Shown here: positions 38,701 through 50,980 of the stretch, in pieces | Layout of the letters: each line of letters begins with the position of its first letter | Numbering within the stretch: position 1 is the first letter of the stretch | NCBI RefSeq assembly: GCF_023856365.1 | Contig: NC_064554.1 | Location: 2,285,001 to 2,349,000, forward strand | Source of the DNA: Brienomyrus brachyistius | Lineage: Eukaryota > Chordata > Actinopteri > Osteoglossiformes > Mormyridae | Direction: 5' to 3' | Length of the DNA: 64,000 nt | Notes under the pieces: generated by a model | Told to the model about the DNA's origin: nothing | The model's database searches: none | The model's input: the letters and a program-made list of their open reading frames with translations, nothing else | Position numbers and translations under genes: made by a program

Positions 38701-41152
38701 CCGCAGCTTTTCAGGCATCTGCTGGCACGTTTCTCACGAGAAGCAGCTCATCCAGGCCAGTAAAGCTTCAGCTCAGCACTCTGCGTGTGGGGTGGGGTTG
38801 ACTAGACAAAGGAATGTCCACACTGAAACCTATACTGAGTTGTCTGCACTTTTTTTTCCATTTTTTCCATTACTGTACTAAACCAGATTGAGGAGTAATT
38901 CAAATGGGTCCCCCCCCTTCCCTTCCTGTCCTCATTACTATCAGGAATACACACTGGGGTTATGTGTAAGGCGATGACCTAATTGTTGGCTGTTTCATTA
39001 TTGAGTCACATGCTCATAGAGCTACCCTTTGTACTGTGATTATGTGACACCATACCTGCTGAACTTGGGACAAGTATCCAAGCACCAAAAACTAAAAATG
39101 AAATTGCATGAAGTCCTGACAAGGAAACCTGTTTGAAGGATTGATATATACAGATATTGGTTACATTTAGTTGCTTAACAAGCCTGCTTTAAGGGCACTT
39201 ACTTAATTTGGTGTGTGGGTGCATGTAGCATCTTCCTGTTCAGGAGGCACCACAGCATTGTGCCCACTGGACCAGTGCGCAAATGCGCAGCTAGATCTTA
39301 ATGTGATAAGGACTGCAAGTGCATAGCATTTCCACCCTGACTGTGCAGAAAGCTTAAAAAAAAAAGTTGGACAAGGTTTACAATCTCTCCTGTGTGTTGA
39401 TGGCTCAGGTGAGATTCGCAGCATGTGGAAGCTTCCGGTATAGTGCTGCTGCAGGAAGGCACCTGGCTGAGACAGTGACGCGGCTCCCAGAGTGCCCTGT
39501 GGCGCGGCTCACATGCCTAGCTGCCAGATCAGAACCCACTTTGATCCCAGAAGGAACTACTAAAGAGCTTTTCAGGCTGCTGAACTACTAAAGCAGAACA
39601 AGGTGTCTGTGTTGCGTTGGGAACCTCCAGCAGACCTGTTTGTGAAGTTCTGTGGCAAACTGAAACGACAAACCCAATGGGTGCTTTTGGATGGATAGCT
39701 ATTCGCTCTGCCGAGGTTTTTTTGTGTAGAAGTTAGGCCGCATTCCCGGACAGCAAATGTTGTTCTCCATCAATGGAGTTCTGGCTCGCTGTCCAATGGG
39801 TGATGTCTGGATTAGATTCACGATTTGGCTGTGAGCCAGCACGCTTGCCGGGGATGTGCTTGGACTACGATTGAAGGCTGGTATTCGTCAGCTGCCGTCA
39901 GTATGTGGGGGGGTGGGAGTTAGCGGCCTGCAATATGAGCAGGGATGGTTAGTGTACGACTGGTGCCATGTGGAGGTCTGCCTTTTTAAAGCAGGCCGCA
40001 GATCACCAGCATCAAAGCGAATCTGGCTGCTCAGCAGCTGTTTGTCAGTTCTGGCCACAACCAGATATTTCTCTGCAGGTGGAAAGGCCAGCGGTGTGCT
40101 GTGCGGAGAGCCGTCAGCCCCCCTGAGAAGGTGCCACCAGCAGACTGCCCAAAAGAACTCCATTTCCGAAGCTCCAACTTTGGTAAGAGATGCTGCTCGA
40201 AGAGCGAACCTACTAGCAAAACGTCAGCAGTCTGGAAGAACACATTTAAGTAGAACCTGCAGTAATTTTAATCACTAGGATTGTTGGGGCATGGTAATGC
40301 CGTCCATAACTATTCCCTACATATGCTCTGATTGACAGAAACCTTTTTCCTTTTCCAGTTGCAGGTGTCTGTAAATATCCTATATCGCTTTTTGGCTTCA
40401 CACTGGCTAGGCAAACAGGATAATGCAGGAACTAAGCAGGCTGTCTGTTTGTTCTAAACCGTTACCAGATGCTTTAGAGATTTGAACACGTTCCCTTTGA
40501 ATGCCTGACTGTGTTTGTTTTTCTAGGATGGAGAGAGAGAGGATGCAGAGGCTGGTGAGTGTGCTTTATCTCCGGTGCTACAGCGTTGCAGTAGAAGGCA
40601 TTGCGGAAGCCATCTTATCTGGGACTTAATGACAGGGCAGAGGGGTGCAGGGGGTAACTCTTAACATTCCCTAGTCTCTTTTCAGTCTGTAAACAGGAGT
40701 GCTTGACTACTATTAAAGGAATGTGTTTGGTAAGATGCGAGTCACCCTTTAACGCTTTCAAGTCGAAAGAAATGAGCTTTTAGGGGTCATTAGTTGATCC
40801 CTGTTCTGTATGCAGCAGTGATTGTAGCATTTAATTGGACAAAATTCCTCCAGGGTGTAGTGATAAGAGTTTAGCTTTGTTTCGTTGAGCAGATGTGACC
40901 TTGGGCAGCGCCACCACATACTAGAGCAGCGGTGACCGAAGGTCAGGTTAGCTCGTACGGTGAAAGGCTTTCGGCGGTCGTGCTGAGCGGTTTGTCTGCC
41001 ACGTGTCTCCAGAATACGCAGAGGAAGGAGAGAGCGCAGAGGAGCCAAAGGACGAAGAAGCCCCCCAGCCCTCGCCCCCCACAGTACCTGCGCCATCCCC
41101 CATGAGCCGGAAAAACCCTCCAGGGGGGAAATCCAGTCTGATCCTGGGTTGA
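35795..41152 (+). CDS. jpt1: Jupiter microtubule-associated homolog 1 (HN1)
   Basis: JPT1/HN1 is a small, mostly disordered protein related to the Drosophila microtubule protein Jupiter. The coding exons are 35795-35850, 37529-37671, 40079-40182, 40527-40554 and 41013-41152, in matching phases, giving 156 residues (human 154). It opens [20 protein letters not shown], followed by [11 protein letters not shown], the conserved [10 protein letters not shown] and NNPPGGKASG. An acidic stretch ([18 protein letters not shown]) follows, and the C-terminus [11 protein letters not shown] is almost identical to human JPT1 and unlike JPT2. The PPGG repeats are the family mark. Poly(A) signals AATAAA lie at 41380-41385 and 41385-41390. 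Confidence 0.94.
36400..36720 (+). other. CpG-rich patch with a possible alternative first exon in jpt1 intron 1
   Basis: The stretch is rich in CpG. An ATG at 36645 opens 19 codons ([14 protein letters not shown]...) and runs into a good donor GTAAGC at 36703. The phase left at that donor (1) does not fit jpt1 exon 2 (needs 2), so if used it would be a non-coding exon or a different product. Confidence 0.3.
37672..40078 (+). other. jpt1 intron 2
   Basis: A 2.4-kb intron. No coding exon or named repeat was recognised. Confidence 0.55.
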
Positions 41153-41390
41153 GACGTCCCCCCCCCCCTCCCTTCACAAAGTATTTTTCATCCCCCACTT
41201 ACGTGTGAGCCATGGAATTTAGTTTTTTATATATAAAAAGTCCCCTTTTTTTCTAAAGCATTGAGAGAAGCACTTTATCCCCCCTCCCATATCAGCCCAT
41301 CTGGAAAAGGCATGAATTTCTGCTTGTCTTTCATTCTTCCCCGGTGTAAATGGTTAAATGCCTGATGTGCAAATTTCTAAATAAAATAAA

Positions 41391-43575
41391 GATTGATATA
41401 AGGTCGTTGCTGTGCGTTCTGTTTTGTTATCCATCTTAGGTATTAAACCATGTCGTCGCGGACAGCCGCTCTCACCCCACAGCTGCTTGTAACGGAGTGA
41501 AAGGAGTTACTAAAAATGGCAGAGGGCTATTTACAAAAACGCCTGATCTGGTGCAACTGTGAAGCATATTTCAGTTGTTTGGCCGAGCTTTATTACGGCC
41601 TTTTATGGAAATTCCCCCAGCTGTGAATTAACCCTTAAGTATACATACCGCTTTGTGTCGTTTTTCTAGCGCTTATCCGAGGGTTGCCAGCTCTCACGCA
41701 TCTGTCGTGACACTCAGGTTTTCAGACTCACGCTCACGCAAGAAATCTTACGGCTAAGCTATATAATTCCATTATAAACCTAAAATTAGCCACATCAAAC
41801 ACGTTGGGGCAGTTTGCAAAGCCTAACAACTATTTACAAGGTAATAAAACTCTTATATACATGTAAAGGTAAGTGCAAAATTTCACGCCAGCCATCTAAC
41901 CAAAATTGGCAACCCTGAGCTAATCCCGTACAGGACATGTAAACTCATACTGTTACTCATAATTTATAAAACGTTCATGGATTTCTATGTAATCTCTGAT
42001 TACTAAGACTTTTCCAAACGGTATTTCGGGCGAATGCATATTTTAGATTTGGTATGTGTATATATATATAAATATCGGTATACTTAGATTTGCATACTGG
42101 CGCAGAGATTTCTGGGATTCCAATTATGCTGGCTGATTAAGGCTGGCATCTAGCTCCTGATGAGCAGGGAGGTTTTTGGATGACGGATGACAGAAGTGCA
42201 TTAAAGCCCCGCATTTCGAGAGTCAATGCATTAGGGAGATAATTAAGCGAACACAAGGAAACAAGTCCAACTTATGTATAAAGAAAGCTGTCGGCCGCAG
42301 TATTTGGGATGCGAGATATTTTTGGGAGATTGCGTAATTCACAATTGTCTTAGAAGTGTATTAAATAGATGATTATACATTCTGTGATATGCATTTAGTT
42401 GACATACGAGTAATAGCGCAATAAGATGAATAATGTGTTACAATCGATTGACGTATTTCTGAGTCACTGTTTATTCACTTCGTATATTTTCTTTGTACGT
42501 TTTGCTCTTAGCAGACTATTGACCATGGCTGTTTGGAAGCGCTGGTTTTGCGGCCTATACCAACACGGATTTAGTCTAATTAACAATGTTAATTCGGTGT
42601 TTATATTACCGAGCACTCGTTGGTTATGCAAATTGTCTTCCTTACGGTAAGGCTGGCTTGTTGGGTTTATTTTTAAGCTCCCTACTAAACATACAGACTT
42701 GCTGCACTCTTAAATGGACTGCTATGTTACAAATTTAGTAAGAGCAGCCGAAAGCTAAACGATCTAATTGTTATAAAATCGTGTTTCTGATAGCATTTTA
42801 AGTGTGTCTTCTAACCTTGTGAACGTACTTTCGCTTCTTTTTGTGTGATTTTCACGCCTATTTGATTTGTACCAGTGCGGTGGCAGCTGAGAGCCCGTGG
42901 TAAAAAAAAAAAAAAAAAAACTCCCCAAACATCAGCCATCCCTATATTTGAAATGAAAGCCCTAGTTCAGTCCTCTATTAATGACGTTTATGTAACCAGT
43001 TGGTAATTTGATTTTTCTGTGGACAGAATGTCCCCCTCATAACACTGCAGGGTACCTACAGAAACCGAAGCTGGGCTGCAAAGACGCCCCAATACTGTCA
43101 CCGTGCCCTTGAATGCTGAGGTTAGTCTTCAGACCTGCCCAGAATGACCATCCTTTCCAAACAGACAGCTTGCAGTTCCTGGAGCTGATGCTTCTCTGCA
43201 TCGCTCTCTCACAGATCAACCCGGTGACCCAACCATGGCCACAGCAGTCAGACTCTTTCCTCTTTTGGTGTATGCCAGCTGCACCTTGAGGATTATGCCC
43301 TCTAATGGCGAGTAGCGACTCCGCGAGCTTTAGCGATGAAGAATCCCAGTGATGTTTGGGAGCCCAGTTCCTAAATTGTACAGATAAGGGCTCCAGCATT
43401 GCAGATAGAATCTGGCTGTTTTAACTACCATTTTCCATAAGAATAATTGAGGACTGTTGATTTCCTGTTTGAGCAAATGTTTTCAACTATTACGAAATAT
43501 AATAGCTAAACATGTCTTTTGCAAATCGTGGGCTAAGTTTCAGTCCATTGGATTCATTCTCTGTGTCTCTGACAG
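41391..43575. other. Gene-free stretch between jpt1 and the B7-like gene
   Basis: No convincing exon was found. The signal-peptide exon of the B7-like gene should lie here. I looked for an ATG plus hydrophobic stretch ending in a phase-1 donor and did not find a good one. The ORF at 42426-42650 ends at a donor GTAAGG but in the wrong phase. A 19-base A tract is at 42902-42920. Confidence 0.5.
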
Positions 43576-46500
43576 GGTTTGTCAGTTTAAACTGCCTCCA
43601 AGAGAATCGCGGACTGCATGGCATGGATTCTGTGATTCAGTGTTGGGTGAAATCCGGCTATCCAAACGTGAGAATCGTGGCGGTGGTGTGGAGGAGGCTG
43701 GGGCTGTCCCCCCCCCTGCTCTCCTTCATCGGGGGCGTGCTAAAGCAGGGCCCCCGTTTCCAACTGGCAGAGCCTCGCTGGGATGAGGGCCGTGCCGTGG
43801 TGTCCCTGCTGGTGAGGGCCACCCGTGTGGCTGATGAAGGGCTTTACCATTGTTTGGTGCTGACGGACCATGGATACGCTGAGAAAACGGCACACCTGCG
43901 AGTCACAGGTACTGGTCCGCTTGTCCATAGAGCGGTGTAATGCCCATTGGGGATTACATCCGATCAGGGGACCCATCAGAGAAGGGATATGTAATGCAGA
44001 GTTTAATTTTATGCATGGGGGGCAGCAGTTGTAGTCAGTTTAAGCTCAGGGAAGCTGCTGTACTACCCGTGAATTCCTCCAGTAATACGCTATATTGTAT
44101 AGATGGCTGAATATGGGCGAGTTACTTTGATCTAAAGTATCAGGATATGGCTGTTTGGGTCTGTACTGAAGCCTGGAGTAGCACTGTTCCTGGGGAGACC
44201 ACCTAATCCATGTCGGGGGGGCACTATGAGCTACTTCAGACTTTACAAACTACTTAAAAATTGAAAGGGTCCCATTCTTGGCTAAAGGGTTCAGTTATTC
44301 ATGCGCTTTGATTGGTTTGTTTCCTTGAAAGATTGAAAGACTTGTGTAGCTGTTTCGCATTAACATTAGTAGGAGACCAGTCAGTATACAGAACTCGGTG
44401 CTTAAGCAAAATCCGGGTCCTTTTGATTCAGTTGTTTAGTCTTATTGTAGCTTTTTACCTGATAATTTTACTCTTACTCTCTCGAGCGCTTTGCTAAGAA
44501 ATGCAGATCCTCAGGCAGATGTCGCTAGCTGTTTATTTTTTTTACTCATAATGCGTTATTTGAGCATACATTCAACCCTTACCTTCAGCCATAACACGTG
44601 TGAGGACAGCTTTTCTGTTTTAAAACGGCTAGTAGCAGACGATGTACATCCCCCAGTAACTTATTTACATCTATGTATTTTTTAACACTGAGCAGTATTT
44701 TTATTGTGGTGTGCGTACTGGCTTTGCACTTTGGAGGTTTTGTAATATGTGTTCATGTCTTTGCACTTTTTGTGTTCCTTTGCTGCTCTATGCAGTTAGA
44801 CATCTTCCCGGGATGAAAGAAGTGTATTTTATCAAAAGAGCAGTGTCCTGATTAAAAGGCAAAATCACTTTCAGGATGAGCGAGAAGCTGCTGTATAAAT
44901 GAGTAAGGAAAATGACTGTCCTGCTCTAAAATGTTTGAGGTCTCTCTTCTGTGTTTCTTCTTGTTCCATGTACTCTCCCTCCAGCCAGGTACACTGGGCT
45001 AATCGTGTCCTCCGTCCCGGAGAGTAACATTCAAGACAAGACGGCAGTGGAAATGTTCTGCAATGCCCAGGGCGGTTATCCAAAGGGCGCCATCCGGTGG
45101 TTCGACCAGTATGGCACAGATTGGTCCCGCAGCGCTGAGACCGTGGCAAGAGAAACCGCAGACGGGCGCTTCGACATTGTCAGCAAGTTTGCTGTGAGGA
45201 GGGTGTCCTCCGCCTCCCCCAGGTACCGATGCTGCCTGCTCGACGGGGCTGGGGACAAGGAGGCCGAGGTTGAACTTCGTCTGAGCTTTGCTGTTCCAGG
45301 TACATCTCGGAATGCCCTTCTGGCCTGTAAGCTATTTCTGTACACTAGCTTTAAGGAACAGAGTGACAAAAATAATACACAATGATTACCATTCAGGAGG
45401 AACTTGTATAAATGAATAGCCGTAGTGTTGCCTTCTAGCTCCAGGGCTGAGGGTTGAAATCCTGCCCCAGCTCTTCATGATTAGTTTGTCACAAAGGTTT
45501 CCTCCTCCCAAGTGCTCCAGTTTCCCCCACAGCCTAAAGACATCTAGTTGGTACATTGGCATCTCTGAATTGCCCATATTGTATGATTGTGAGTCTGAGT
45601 GTGTGTGCGTGCTGTGGGGAGCACTACCATGTCCCATCCAGGGTGTATCCCAGCCTTTTGCCCTGTGCTGCCTTAGATGGACTCCAAGCTTTCCCAATGA
45701 CCCTGACATGGATGGATGGATGGATAGATGGATGGATAGGTTGTGGTTGAAGGTTTGAGGACTCCTTACAGGTGGCTCCCTGCTGTGTAGTGCTTGTATA
45801 ATTACCCTAAGTCAAATAAATAGCTGTATACATTGAATAACACAAAAAGTTATGTTGATTAGTTTGAGGGGGCGGCATGGTGGTGCAGTGGTTAGCATTC
45901 TGTCCTCACACCTCTGGGACCAGGGTTTCAGTCTCCGCCTGGGTCACATGTGTGCGGAGTTTGCATGTTCTCCCCTTGTCGTCATGGGGTTTCCTCCGGG
46001 TACTCCAGTTTCCCCCCCCACAGTCCAAAAACATGCTGAGGCTAATTAGAGTTAGCAAATTGCCCATGGGTGTGTGTGAGTGAATGGTGTGAGCCTTGTG
46101 ATGGGTTGGTACCCCGTCCTGGGTTATTCTCTGCCTTGCGCCTCTATCTTCTGGGATAGGCTCCAGACCCCTCGCAACCCTGAACAGGATAGGCAGTTTC
46201 AGAAAATGGATGGATGATTAATTTGAGAAACACTTCCAGTAACCTCTTCCAGCACGAGGCAGGGAACAACTTCGGATGGGTGGCCAGCCTATCACAGGGG
46301 GCACACACACACCATTCACTCACACATGCACTCCTACGGGCAATTTAGCAACTCCAATTTGCCTCAGCATGTTTTTGGACTGTGGGAGGGGGAAACCGCA
46401 GGGTACCCGGAGGAAACCCCACGACGACATGGGGAGAACATGCCAACTCCACACACATGGAACGCAGGCGGAGAGTCGAACCCGAGTCCCAGAGGTGTGA

Positions 46501-46984
46501 GGTAACAGTGCTAACCACCGCACCACCCCTTCCAGTAACCTGTTATAAATAATCGGTTGAATTGAAATTTGAAATGTTTGCAGGTCAAGAAAAGGCAACA
46601 GCGGCAAGAAGGAGCTACAAAGCTGTTACAGCGAGCGTCATCGTCCTGGGGTCACTGGTCTGTGGTTTTCTGGTCCTCGTTCTCCTTCAGAGGAGCGAGA
46701 GCTGTGCTGCAGGTGAGGAGCCTGTGATCGGCGTGGGGAAGCGGAATCTACTTCTTCCTCTGAACACGGCCTTCCATTTTGCATCCTTTCTTCATCCATC
46801 CTCATCACCTCGAAACAACACCTCACTTCAACTTCAGCTCTTATCCATCGTTTTCAGTTCAATTTGCGGTTGTGGGAATTCTTACATAGCATGGCATAGA
46901 TGACCTTGATGTGATCCTGATCCCACCATCTGCTGTCCTTAGCTCAGCGGCACTTTGATGAAGAACCTGTCAGGGTGACAGACG
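43576..46984 (+). CDS. B7/CD276-like immunoglobulin-superfamily membrane protein (leader and 3' end not found)
   Basis: The exons are 43576-43908 (IgV), 44985-45299 (IgC), 46584-46712 (transmembrane) and 46943-46984 (short cytoplasmic), all in phase 1-1, the usual Ig-domain arrangement. The V domain has the paired cysteines in SVIQCWVKSGYP and RVADEGLYHC, with the core Trp in VAVVW. The C domain has FCNAQGGYPKGAIRWF and PRYRCCLL. The GGYP...W motif and RVADEG are typical of B7 proteins such as CD276, VTCN1 and HHLA2, and of butyrophilins. A hydrophobic helix (AVTASVIVLGSLVCGFLVLV) follows. By family it would be a type I surface ligand that tunes T-cell responses. Missing parts are the signal peptide exon and the last exon(s). 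Which B7 member it matches best is unresolved. Confidence 0.72.
45425..45740 (+). mobile_element. tRNA-derived SINE with (ATGG)n tail
   Basis: The head (GGGTTGAAATCCTGCCCCAG region) is followed by a body with TTTCCTCCTCCCAAGTGCTCCAGTTTCCC and a tail of GGATGGATGGATAGATGG. It lies in the intron between the IgC and transmembrane exons of the B7-like gene. Confidence 0.7.
45868..46215 (+). mobile_element. Full-length tRNA-derived SINE
   Basis: It starts GGCGGCATGGTGGTGCAGTGG with A-box and B-box-like words and has the shared body. It ends in CTGAACAGGATAGGCAG followed by GGATGGATGA. This is the most complete copy in the window. Confidence 0.88.
46268..46535 (-). mobile_element. Same SINE family, inverted
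   Basis: On the minus strand it reads GGGTGGTGCGGTGGTTAGCAC near 46530 and continues into the shared body, ending near the start of the feature. It lies about 50 bp from the plus-strand copy, so the two form an inverted pair. Confidence 0.85.
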
Positions 46985-48905
46985 GTAAGTTTCAGGCATT
47001 TTGAACGTCTTTCCTCAATAGCATCACATGGATCATTCAAGTCCTTAACTTACAAACTGAAGCAACTGTGATCATAGGAATCAGCTGAGGATCCTACAGG
47101 ATGTAACGTTTATTTTTTGAACAGGTATGGGCAATATAGAAGAAAATCATACAGACCCTTAAAAATGCATCGTCAATACCCAGTGGATGTATAGACCCTT
47201 GAGAAGATCACTGCTAAAGTTGGCATATTTCAGTCTCCCAAGTAAATTCTGCTCTGTCCTGAAGGGGATTGTTTCGATAAGCATGTCTTTTCAATCTCGA
47301 GAGGGAATTTCCTTATTCAGGCATCGGGTGTGAGGCTACAGGATTCGATTTTTTTTTTTTTCCATTTCCTGTCTGCCTTCATTTTTAGGCCTGTTTCAAG
47401 TGTTGGGTTAAAATTTTGAATTAAACTCTGTAACGTTGGCTGTCTTTCCGTCAGTCCATCTTTTAAGTGCTTATCCGGGACCATAGTGTGTGAGGCTGCG
47501 GGGGTACACCCTAGATGGGATGCCGGTCCATTTTATGGAACATTTCATCATATTTACATTCACTGGGCAATTTAGAGACACCAGTACCTGCATGTCAGCA
47601 CAGCCACATACGGCACAGAAGAGGGATAATGGTACCAGACATCCACATATCCAGATGGTGGGCGCCATCTGAACTGAAGTCCTGGTTCTGTCTCATGGAA
47701 GTGTGACGTCGTTGATGATGCTTACGAACGATGTCGTCGTGGGTGCGACCCACGACGTATCGACTAACACAGAGCTCGGTGCACAGTGCTGCTCGTAGCA
47801 CTGGATCGCTAACGGACTATGACCACAGTTTCCACCTCGCTAAAACGGTGAATTGTTTTGTATAATGCTGGTATGCCGGGGGCTGCTGTTTTACCTTGGA
47901 CCCACAGAGGTTTTTTTCCATTTACTCAGGAGTTCTTAGTTCCTCTCCTCCCCTGTCATCTGACTTTCACTTCCACGTGCCTTGTCGTTGATTCGCGCAC
48001 CATTTCGTATAAACGGTGCCGTAATAGATTGCGGCGCTCTTGTGAAGTGCTTTGGGGCAACTTGTGAAAGGCACTATATTAAAATAAACTGAATCGAATT
48101 GAAAAAGTGGTAAGTTACTGCTTGTTATTGGGATGTAGCTCTTACCATATTAACACAAGGTTTCATGCGCTGAATGCAATGTGGGAAAACTGAAGATGCG
48201 AACGTAACTAGTGCAAATATATAAATATATATATACACACACGTATATTTAAAATATATATTTTTGCCTTTATGATTTTAATGTGTTGGCGCAGTTGTGC
48301 AAGTTATTTTAGTTAAATAATGATTGAAACGTTTTGGATGGTAGCCTTTGTAAAGTAATAAGCAGCGGCTCTGTTGCGCTTTGGGGAGGAAAAAACAAAG
48401 GTCTTCGACCCAAACGCTCCCAGGCTGATCTGAACTTGGGACAGGCGGTAACTGCCAGTCTCCGCTGAATGGCAGTGCTAGTGTCTGTATCGTGCGCTTC
48501 TTATTCAGTCGTTACTGCACCAAGGTACTCCTTGGGTAGTACAATCGTCTGAAAACGCCGTTACTGGGCACTGAGAGAGCATCTGCTGGGGACTAAAGCG
48601 TTTTTCTTTAACCGAAGGAAGAGTATGTACTAGTATTGATTTTTCTTGTTCTATTCTTCACCATCTACTTCAGTGGTTTCTGAGATTTTATTATATATGA
48701 AACATATATAGTGTATTTACTCTCGTAAACTAGTGTTTACTATACAAGGTGTTTTACCAGCAAAATATTTGTGTTTCTTTTTTTTGTATTTCCTGGAAAT
48801 GTTCATGCCGCAAACTGAAATAATTCGCTAGACTGGCTGCAGGGCGACGTTCGCTGGCCGAACAGCTTCACCCGCCTGCTGCTGTTTGCCTTCCCACTTA
48901 ATGCG
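46985..48905. other. Interval between the B7-like and CD7-like genes
   Basis: It holds a SINE fragment at about 47450-47700 and a short repeat end at about 48000-48105 (AAGTGCTTTGGGGCAACTTG, then AATAAACTGAATCGAATTGA). Further 3' exons of the B7-like gene may be here but were not recognised. Confidence 0.45.
47450..47700 (-). mobile_element. SINE fragment, minus orientation
   Basis: TCAGTCCATCTTTTAAGTGCTTATCCGG followed by a body typical of the reversed tail of a fish SINE. Borders are approximate. Confidence 0.5.
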
Positions 48906-50532
48906 ATGGGAGCCTCTCGGGAGTGTCTCATTTTACTCGTATTTTATCTCCTAACCCTGTCTAGTAAAGGTGAGTATGAAAATATCGCTATTTTGTCTTT
49001 TTGCTTATCGTTGTTTCATTTTTCATATATATATTTTAAAATATGTATTGTTGTAATGCGTTTTAAATGGACTTTAAGAATCCTTTAAGATTTTAAAATT
49101 TAAAAATATATTTTAAAGTCATAAGTTGAAAAACAGTTTGTAAACTAGTGCAAAATTCATTTAAGATAAATATGTAGCATTGTTTAAAATGTATGAAGTG
49201 TACTGAAGTATTTTTAAATAATCCATCTATTTCTGTCCCGCTTTCACCCTGCATTATGTATAGCTGATGTCTATATGCGTCAGTGTGATTGATTGTATAT
49301 ATCCGTTACCTGAATGATAATCCCGGAGTTTCATTGCTATCCACAGCGCAAAAGAAGGTTTTGTACCTGAGGCCGGGAGATGGGTTTTCCATCAATTGCT
49401 CAGACAGTGTTCTGGACATTAAGTCAGTAAATCTGTATAAAGAGGACACCCATTTGTTATCCTACAATGGGTCATCTGATCCTATGCGGGAAGCCAGCAG
49501 AGTGAGAATCTCGGGGAGCCTACGGAACCTCAGCTTCACGCTGACCGAAATAAACGACTTTGACTCTGGAATTTACCTCTGCAAATATGAATCTCCAAGC
49601 GGCGCCTCGTACGGTCGTGTCACGCTAGTTGCGGTCAGCGGTAAGTTTATTCCGATGCCGACCTAAAAACTTTCACAAAAATACGAAGAAATACATATGC
49701 AATACCAAATTACAAATTCTGCAGCCTGCAGTGCCATACCAATAGTATTAATCCCCAGCAAATTTTCTTTTCTTTTGGGAAAATATTTACTATCCTGGTC
49801 ATGCGCCCAATCCTATATTACGGTAATAGATTTCGGCAAAGCTCGTGAATTCAGCTACAAGTGTTCGGGTTTTATTATTATGTGAATGCTGTGCATTTAA
49901 ATACTTAAGACTAATGCGAAAAATAAAAGACAAAAACTGCTGTAGACACTGCATATATACACATGCAAGAGGCAGAGACTGAGAATAAAGCGACGAAGTG
50001 TCAGATTGCCGGAGCGTAATGTTACTACATTTAATGTGCCGAACAGATGAATCTCCGTGCAGCCCTGCCCATTCAAGTGATTCAGCTGCTGGTAGGTGTC
50101 AGACTCGTTCTGCAGTCCTTTATTGTAGCCGTTTGACGTAACTGCTCTGAAACATTGTTCACTTCAGTCGGAAAATGCTTAATGTCGCTATTGACATGCA
50201 TAAAAACATGATCGACATACGTTTGTTTTTCTGTTTATTGTGAATCTCAGGTGACCAAGGAATGTTCCTCATCCTGACCACTGTGTTCTCAGTGTCGTCT
50301 GTCTTCATATATGTAGCCATATTCATCATCTGGCTCATTACTAAGGTGATTATTACTAGGTGAAGAGAGGTGAAATACGGTGCCTATACTTAGCTGTGCG
50401 TTTTAAATTCTGTGATGTCTTCGTTGATTTATTTGACAGGTGAAGAAGTGCCGCGCGAGAACGGCGCCGGGCAGATGTCCCGACAGCGTTTATGAAGTGA
50501 TGCAGTTGCACGTGAGAGGTGCTGAAGCTTAG
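48906..50532 (+). CDS. CD7-like single-Ig T-cell receptor protein
   Basis: The exons are 48906-48969 (signal peptide MGASRECLILLVFYLLTLSS), 49347-49640 (IgV), 50047-50091 (short Ser/Ala-rich stalk), 50251-50345 (transmembrane) and 50440-50532 (tail and stop), giving 196 residues. The V domain has Cys pairs in FSINC and DSGIYLC but lacks the core Trp, having Tyr (SVNLYKE) where human CD7 also lacks it. SGSLRNLSFTLTEINDFDSG parallels the SGSQDNLTI...LSDTG stretch of human CD7. After the membrane helix come KKC and then VYEVMQ, a YxxM motif like the YEDM that binds PI3-kinase in CD7. Human CD7 is also on 17q25. AATAAA at 50761-50766 is the likely poly(A) signal. The family call is from memory, not from a search. 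Confidence 0.68.
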
Positions 50533-50980
50533 AAACGCTAGCAGGCAAAACTGTAGGTGGCAGATTATACAGCTGCAATCTGCAGCAGCAATAGTGCTGA
50601 CAACAGAAAGTTTAAAGCTAAGTACGCGTTAGGAACATCTGATGCATTACCTGTTACATTACCGTATTACAGAACAATCATTCTGGGACAAACCATATCT
50701 TGTTTTTTTCATCCTGTTTTCTACTAAAATATGTCCATTTTAATATAAGTAAGGCAAAATAATAAAAGCGTAAAAGAATATAGATGGGTTGAGTTCTTCC
50801 TTGTTTTTAACATATGCCATTTTCAATTTGTGTGTACAAAAGGCATCATAGGTCCCAGAAGACCTGTGTGAGAAATATTGCAATAGGAAGTGGAAAAAGA
50901 ATAGTTTGTCCAATTCATAATTACTTGTCCTAGTTAACGTTGCAGGGATCCTAGATCCTGTTCCTCTGGTAGCAGAAGAC

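Noticed and set aside
42426..42650. Leader exon for the B7-like gene
   Set aside because: It ends at a donor but in phase 2, while the IgV exon needs phase 1, and the encoded sequence is not a convincing signal peptide.
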